Shown here one piece after another: positions 1 through 64,000 of a stretch of DNA of 64,000 bases. Under the pieces are notes generated by a model, which was not told the origin of the DNA, ran no database searches, and worked only from the letters and a program-made list of their open reading frames with translations. Source of the stretch: Perca fluviatilis (taxonomy: Eukaryota > Chordata > Actinopteri > Perciformes > Percidae); NCBI RefSeq assembly GCF_010015445.1, contig NC_053114.1, positions 15,883,224-15,947,223 of the forward strand. Reading direction: 5' to 3'. Numbering within the stretch: the stretch's first letter is position 1; every line of letters begins with the position of its first letter. The translations under genes were made by a program, and so were the position numbers.

Positions 1-180
1 GGGCTCTACTCCACAATTATTAATTAGTATTAGCGTATTATTATTGACCTTATCTATTGTTTTAGACATTCAAAGCCACCCGGTTAGTTCACCTCAGCTG
101 ACCTATAAAATGGCTGAATTGGGATTTCACACCAGCTTATTTCATTTCCTTTATTTGTAAAGTGTGTGTTTCTGACTTAC

Positions 181-267
181 TTGTGCACTCTGCTCCACAG
201 AAGTCGGTAGGATGGCGGGTTGAGAGGTGGCAGCAGAGATTGGGATGGTCGTGCCGGAGTGGGTTCC
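181..267 (-). CDS. scamp2: scamp2 coding exon 3
   Basis: The acceptor TTTCACAG precedes 29 phase-0 codons rich in Thr, Pro, Ser and Ala (TTIPISAATSQPAILPTSVE), and the donor is CAA before GTAAGT. It corresponds to the linker before the NPPLP membrane-proximal region of SCAMP2. Confidence 0.8.
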
Positions 268-1263
268 CTGTGAAACGAGTGAAGCAATATTGCTTTTTAA
301 ATAACTAAATTCCCTCTGAATTATGACTCAACTATACAGTAGTTATATTAAAAAAATAATAATAATAATATAAATAAATAAGGAGCAAACCATTTCAGTT
401 GCAGAGAATGGGTTGAACTCCCCAACGTTTTTAGGGGCTCCGCTGGTGGCTTGAGTGATTGAGGCATCCTGAAAAAGAGCAGTACTTGGTGTTATGATTT
501 ACTGCTGAGAATCCATCACCCTTCAGTTTTTATCTGGTAGCCATGTGTGAAGTAAGCAGTGTCCCAACCAGTCCAGGAGTGGCACCTATTCCTCTCACAC
601 CACATTAACTATTAATAGACTCAAGGCCTTGGACCCTTGGACCACATCTTTCTTAAGTTTGAAGAAAGACAATGGTGTTTTCTTTCTTTAAGTAAATATG
701 TCACAAAGACAAATGTTAATCTATAACCATTAGACCCATTAGATCTGAAAACTAAAAAAACTGGGATGTGAGGTCATTAGACTAAAGAAAATACACCTAA
801 TGAAGATCCTATATATAAAAGAATACAAAGTGCGCCATTAAATTTCACATTTGTCATTAAGGATCTGGTTTACAAAATCTACCATCAATGGCGTGCTGAA
901 GATGAGTCGCAGTAGATGGCTGAATATCAGCAGCACGCACCTGTTCGTGGGTCTGCTTACCTGCGCAGGTGAGTTAACAGCCCGCGTAAATACACCGTTT
1001 TACAGACAATCTTTATAAACAGCCCACGACTGGACTAAAATGGGTCATACTTCATAATAGTGACGATTCTTGTCAGGAAACGCTGAGGCCAAACCCAGCA
1101 ACCAACCAAACTGGTTTTTGTTACAGCATATCTCTTTCAGTCTTCACTTTGCACGAAAACAGCTCCTTGAAAACTTCGCACACAGAGAGGAAAACAACAG
1201 TCTCACCTGGAAGGGATTTATGTCCAATGGGTCCACGAAGGGGTTGCTGTCAAATTCCGACAT
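181..1263 (-). CDS. scamp2: Secretory carrier membrane protein, SCAMP2-like; 5' part (three coding exons)
   Basis: Partial gene running off the left edge. SCAMPs are four-pass membrane proteins of post-Golgi and endosomal carriers that act in membrane recycling and exocytosis. Three coding exons join in frame at phase 0: 1263-1207 (19 codons, starting MSEFDSNPFVDPLDINPFQ), 468-391 (26 codons, containing GEFNPFSATEM) and 267-181 (29 codons, containing GTTIPISAATSQPAI). Together they give 74 residues of the cytosolic N-terminus with three NPF motifs, known in this family as EH-domain ligands. The order NPFxDPxDxNPFQ, then EFNPFS, then a T/P/V-rich stretch fits SCAMP2 better than SCAMP1, as I recall those proteins; SCAMP5 lacks this region. 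The membrane segments lie outside the window. The exon 2 donor is the weak GTTTGC. A duplicated fish paralogue (scamp2-like) cannot be excluded. Confidence 0.85.
391..468 (-). CDS. scamp2: scamp2 coding exon 2
   Basis: The acceptor CTTTTTCAG precedes 26 phase-0 codons containing DASITQATSG and GEFNPFS, the third NPF of the protein. The donor is ATG before GTTTGC, a poor consensus, but it is the only one that fits the phase of the next exon. Confidence 0.8.
1207..1263 (-). CDS. scamp2: scamp2 coding exon 1
   Basis: ATG at 1263-1261 begins 19 codons with two NPF motifs. The exon ends CAG before the donor GTGAGA. The start is chosen because SCAMP proteins begin MSxFDxNPF. Confidence 0.88.
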
Positions 1264-1430
1264 TGTAGAGAAATAAACTTGTGTGAAATAAACAACACGA
1301 CAGCTCCCGTCTCCCCGGCGGCGGTGGCTACTCCTGCTGATGGTGCCACTGCTAGTGAAACTGGGCCACTGCGCATGCGTCGCTCGATAGGTGACCCACG
1401 TCACCAGGAGGCTGTCCGGAAGTAATTTCT
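1264..1430 (-). promoter_or_regulatory. scamp2: Probable scamp2 promoter / 5' UTR
   Basis: A GC-richer block directly upstream of the scamp2 ATG. Within 55 bp it holds three motifs typical of TATA-less housekeeping promoters: an NRF1-like palindrome GCGCATGCGT (1371-1380), a CRE-like CCACGTCAC (1397-1404) and an ETS-type CCGGAAGT (1416-1423). They lie about 105-160 bp upstream of the start codon. The motif sequences are seen; their use is inference. Confidence 0.6.
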
Positions 1431-1785
1431 AATCAATTAATCCATTTCTTTATTTTTTATTTTTTTTGAAATTATATCAATTGGTTTCTTGTGACGGTCT
1501 GAATTCAGTCCACTCACGTCTATCTTGAAATAAGATTCAGTCAGTTGTGTTGAACGTATAAGAGAGCTTTTTAAAACTTGATTCTGCTGTGGGAATTATG
1601 GGTTACATAAACGACAAAACAAACCTGGGTCGCAGGCAGGCTACCTAGGAACATGTGAATTTCATAGGATTGGCGTATCATATTATAGGTGGTTTTATTT
1701 ATTTGATGCAAATTTAATTTTTTTTAATTATTTTGTATTGTTTTCCACTTTAACGCCATGCAGCTATGTCCATGTGGTCGACTTT

Positions 1786-2192
1786 TAGAGGTGGAAAAAG
1801 TACTTAGATCTTCTACTTAACTAAAAGTAGCAATACCACAGTGTAAAAATGTCCTGCAAAGGAAAAGTATATTATAATTATTAATACATTAATGTGTACT
1901 TCACTTTAATGTTGAAGCTGGTAAAGGTGAGGCTTATTTTTGATTACTTTATATAGTGCTGGGTAGCTTAACTATGTTAATAATAATTTATTAGTTTATA
2001 TTACTGATCTAAATCTGCAAAGTAACTAAAGCTTTAAAATAAATGTAGTGGAGTAAAAAGTACAATATTCCCCTCTGAAATGTAGTGGACTAGAAGTATA
2101 AAGTACCATAAAATGGAAATACTTAAGTACCTCAAAATTGTACTTAAATACCGTACTTGAGGTAATGTACTTTAACATTCCACCAGTGCTTT
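1786..2192. mobile_element. GTACTT-rich hAT-like MITE, copy 1
   Basis: A non-coding repeat bounded by AGGTGGAAAAAGTAC and, on the opposite strand, ACTGGTGGAATGTTAAAGTAC. The interior is built of short AAGTAC/GTACTT blocks, a very common interspersed family in fish. Related but broken copies occur near 23700, 26966 and 46827. Flanks (acttttag / gcttttag) suggest an 8-bp target duplication. Confidence 0.6.
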
Positions 2193-4150
2193 TAGCCTTG
2201 TATCTCTGTAAAGTACTTGCTTGAAAAGTGCTCTCTATATATAATATTTACAATAAGACATATTTTGACTTCACCACATCTCATCAATCTCATTATGGCA
2301 GTGCAGCACAGAGACTACATTTGGTTGGGTTATAAGTCCTCCAAAATAAAATCAATTTTTTTCCACTTTCATTACAGGTGGAGAATTCAAACAGATGTTT
2401 TAGTGATCCCCTCGAAGTTTGGCAAGTTGTTATTACACCTTGTCTCATTACATTTCCTGAGTGTGCCCCTTTTAGCTGGTGCACACATTTGACTTTTATT
2501 CTGACTGTGAAATTTAAAGGGAATGAAAAAAATGGGCTTTGCAAAATGTGAATGAAAAAAAAAATGAAGAATGTATGCTCTCTTTAGGCTACACACGAGG
2601 TGTGGTGAGTTTCAATAGCCGTAGGAGAAGTTCATAAGGTTTATAATACCAGAGATGGAAAATGGGCCACCAACCATAGATGGTCATTTCTGTGACAATA
2701 AAAAAGGCACAAGATATGACCACTGGGTCATGCTCTTCTAAATTCAACAGTTAGTGACTTACGAGGACAGAAGCAGCAGAAGCATTTCATTTCATTGAAG
2801 GGGACAACAGACCCCTAAAGCAATGACACGTCAGTAACAATAACCTGAAACCCATGGTTATTAAAGATTATGAAATGCAGTAAGACACATCAAAACATGG
2901 CCACTGACTCTGTAATATTTGCTACTAAAATACAGCAAATTATATGTATCTATGATATGTATGCATAATTATCTTTGAGGCAGAAAAGATTGAGAAGACA
3001 CTTTGGTCTCTTCCTTAAAGTGAGCCTATGGAACTTTTACTTATCAATGACCTCTGTGGTGACAATTACAGCATAATGGTAAATGCTGAAATGTAGTGTT
3101 AACAGTAGTGCACGTAGAGAAGAGTCAGAAGTCAGAAAAGTACACAACTATTTCTGGTTTGCTAACATTAGCCACTGTAAGCTACTGGTCTACTGGACCA
3201 AGTAAGACTGTAGTGTACTGAATCATGAACTCAACCTTTCATCTTTAAGAGAAATAATGTTACAAAAATTGAAGAAGGGCCGATTTCCCTGTCTGTCCCC
3301 ACACCTACGCCCTTGCTAATTGTACTAGTATGTATCATATTGGTTTGTGCCCATTGATCATTGTAACTTACTTATTCAATTATTATTAAAATCCTTCCTT
3401 TGGATCAGATATTACTGATTAATTTGTGTTTCTGTGTCTTCTTAACAGAAGACATTTTGACATGTCACAGTAGGAGAAGCACAGGTGTAAATAATAAAAT
3501 GAATGATGGCTGAATTCCATTTAGCTGCTTCAGTTTCAGGGTCCTGGTTTTGTGCATGCTGGCTCACAGTCATGGTTTACTGGGAATAAAATGAAGCCAA
3601 CATTAATGTTATTAGTAACATCTATGGTTCTGACAAGTCAAAATGTCTGTTGTGAAAAAAAAGCCTATTTTCAAATACAGTATGTATTCACAGTGGACAA
3701 TTTGTGGAATTTGACATGGCTGCAAAATGACAATAGACAATGTGGAAAAAAATACACTTGAACGACAAAAACAAACATTGTCAATAATAAAGACAGAAGA
3801 CATACTGATTTTATGTTCTTTCTTGGTTGCTACTGAGCAAACACTTTAGAGACAGGAGGTGGGGATGGGTTTGGGAGTCGGGGGGGGGGGTAACAATAGG
3901 TTTCATGAATAGAATGGCATTTGTCCACTACACTGTACATATGAACTGTACTGTACAATTACAATTGTTGTATGGCTGTTAAGCAGTGAATGCAGGGATT
4001 TCATACAAATTCCGTCATTCTTTACAGAGCTGGGATCCCCTTTGGCTCGAATACGCGCCAGCTGACTTGGTCCCTTTGATGGCGGTATTTCCCTTGTAAG
4101 GGGGAAAAAAAGCAGCACAAACTTAAAACACATGAAGTGGTTTTTCTCTT

Positions 4151-4331
<181 letters not shown>

Positions 4332-5016
4332 TCATCCACTGCCCCAATCCGTACATCTCTGTCCAAGATACTCAAAAAAAAAAAAGATAAATATGACTTC
4401 AACTACCCAACAGAGGCTGGGGTTCCGGCTTTGTACAGTATTTATACCTGTATATTAAATGCTATAAAGAATTTCTGTGACATTAAAACTTATTAAATAA
4501 GGGAAAAAATAAATTTGTAGTAACAGAGCAACCACTGCTTACACTGATTGTTATGAACTGTAAACTCATAAAGCAGCTAATAATTGTGAGCTTTAAGTTC
4601 ACTGTAACATCCGTGACGCTTGACGTTGCCTGATTTCTTCTCATTTACTGTCGTACAATGCTTCAGCTTTCCAGCTCATAAACATTCCCTTTTCTCTGTC
4701 CTCCTGCTCAGTGCGACTCCTCTTGGCGCTGAGTAAAGAGCTGCCCGAGGCACTGTGAGAGCATGGGTGGCAGTTTAGTCCACAGAAAAGGAGCCTTTCC
4801 ACCGATTCCTGTCCCTCTGCCCAACATCTCCCCCCTCTGGAGGTGGAAACACTGTACACGGCACTTGGGGACACTTTTTTGCAGACTTCAAGAAAGAAAG
4901 GCAAAGCAAGAGTGCTTTAAGGAGTGGAGATACGTCGCCATTGCGTTACCTCCAATTGAGAACATATACACCTGCTAGGGAGTTAGATAGGGAGTGATTT
5001 GGTGGCGCAGTGTTCT

Positions 5017-63590
<58,574 letters not shown>

Positions 63591-64000
63591 CTAAAATAAA
63601 AACAAACATAAAAGAACATTTCCACTTATGGTTAGCCACATTTCAAACTCATAAGAAATGCAAGCTTCATTGTTAACTCATCAACATTTGTTTTTATATG
63701 AAAATACCATAAACAAAAAAAACAAAACAGCAAATGGAGAGACAACTTCATAACTACTACTACTAATAATAATAATAATAGTGTCACCTAAATGAAATGG
63801 GCTTATTCATCGTCCAATGGTCATTTCAGCATGCCTTTAATTAGCATGTTAATTTACTAATGTCAGCAAGTGAACAGCTCATACAATGCTACAATCAGGG
63901 CTTTGAATTCACTTTTTGGATCACCTGCCAACATGGCTAGTAGATTTATAAAGTTACCAGCCAATCAGATTCTCCATTAGCCACATGTTTGTTTTTTCCT
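63591..64000 (-). other. Intron of myo9a at the right edge
   Basis: No coding exon found. AT-rich with an AAT-type run near 63760-63780. The upstream motor exons (P-loop, switch I) must lie further right. Confidence 0.7.

Noticed and set aside
902..1018. Plus-strand short ORF starting MSRSRWLNISSTHLFVGLLTCAG with a GTGAGT-like donor, resembling a signal-peptide first exon
   Set aside because: It lies inside the first scamp2 intron on the opposite strand, has no second exon in reach that I recognise, and a 20-residue hydrophobic match is easily due to chance.

Overview
The window comes from a vertebrate, almost certainly a ray-finned (teleost) fish. Short exons with clean GT-AG borders lie in long AT-rich introns full of CA/GT microsatellites. 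The introns carry fish-type hAT MITEs, tRNA-derived SINEs, a Tc1 remnant and LINE 3' ends. No plus-strand gene and no structural RNA gene could be supported.

Two protein genes are present, both read leftward (minus strand) and both cut by a window edge. (1) The main occupant, 63590 down to 5017, is myosin IXA (myo9a), an unconventional myosin joined to a RhoGAP. I assembled 40 coding exons by hand from ORF segments and splice sites. Every phase junction agrees, and together they give 2,353 codons plus a stop. About the first 350 residues (N-terminal extension, P-loop, switch I) lie to the right of the window. In protein order the window holds the rest of the motor with switch II and the class-IX loop-2 insertion (63590-22906), six IQ motifs (21857-20601), a long disordered and coiled tail dominated by one 1.7-kb exon (19771-18044), a C1 zinc finger (11569-9097), the RhoGAP domain (8784 to about 7363), a coiled-coil piece and a C-terminus ending in a conserved EFMV. 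(2) At the left edge, 1263-181, are the first three coding exons of an SCAMP family gene, best matching scamp2, with NPF motifs and a compact promoter at about 1370-1425 (NRF1-, CRE- and ETS-like sites).

Layout: 1-1263 scamp2 5' end; 1264-5016 promoter, intergenic DNA and the myo9a 3' flank, with a hAT-like repeat and a 170-bp CA tract; 5017-63590 myo9a; 63591-64000 intron of myo9a. The two genes are tandem with about 3.7 kb between the myo9a stop and the scamp2 start. Myo9a protein is expected to move on actin and switch off RhoA locally; SCAMP2 is a membrane-trafficking protein. Nothing in the sequence links their functions.

The rest is transposon archaeology and possible splicing control. 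At least eight hAT-type insertions keep 8-bp target duplications matching at 7 or 8 of 8 positions, and two more are weaker; one encodes a BED-finger fragment. There are nested insertions, a perfect 62-bp inverted repeat, a perfect 38-bp palindrome and a 1.5-kb element with perfect 28-bp terminal repeats. Several myo9a exons have CA/UG repeats right beside their splice sites. A cassette exon plus a candidate 21-nt microexon sit just after the RhoGAP domain. I see no previously unknown gene system; the most distinctive material is this splicing architecture and the foldback DNA.
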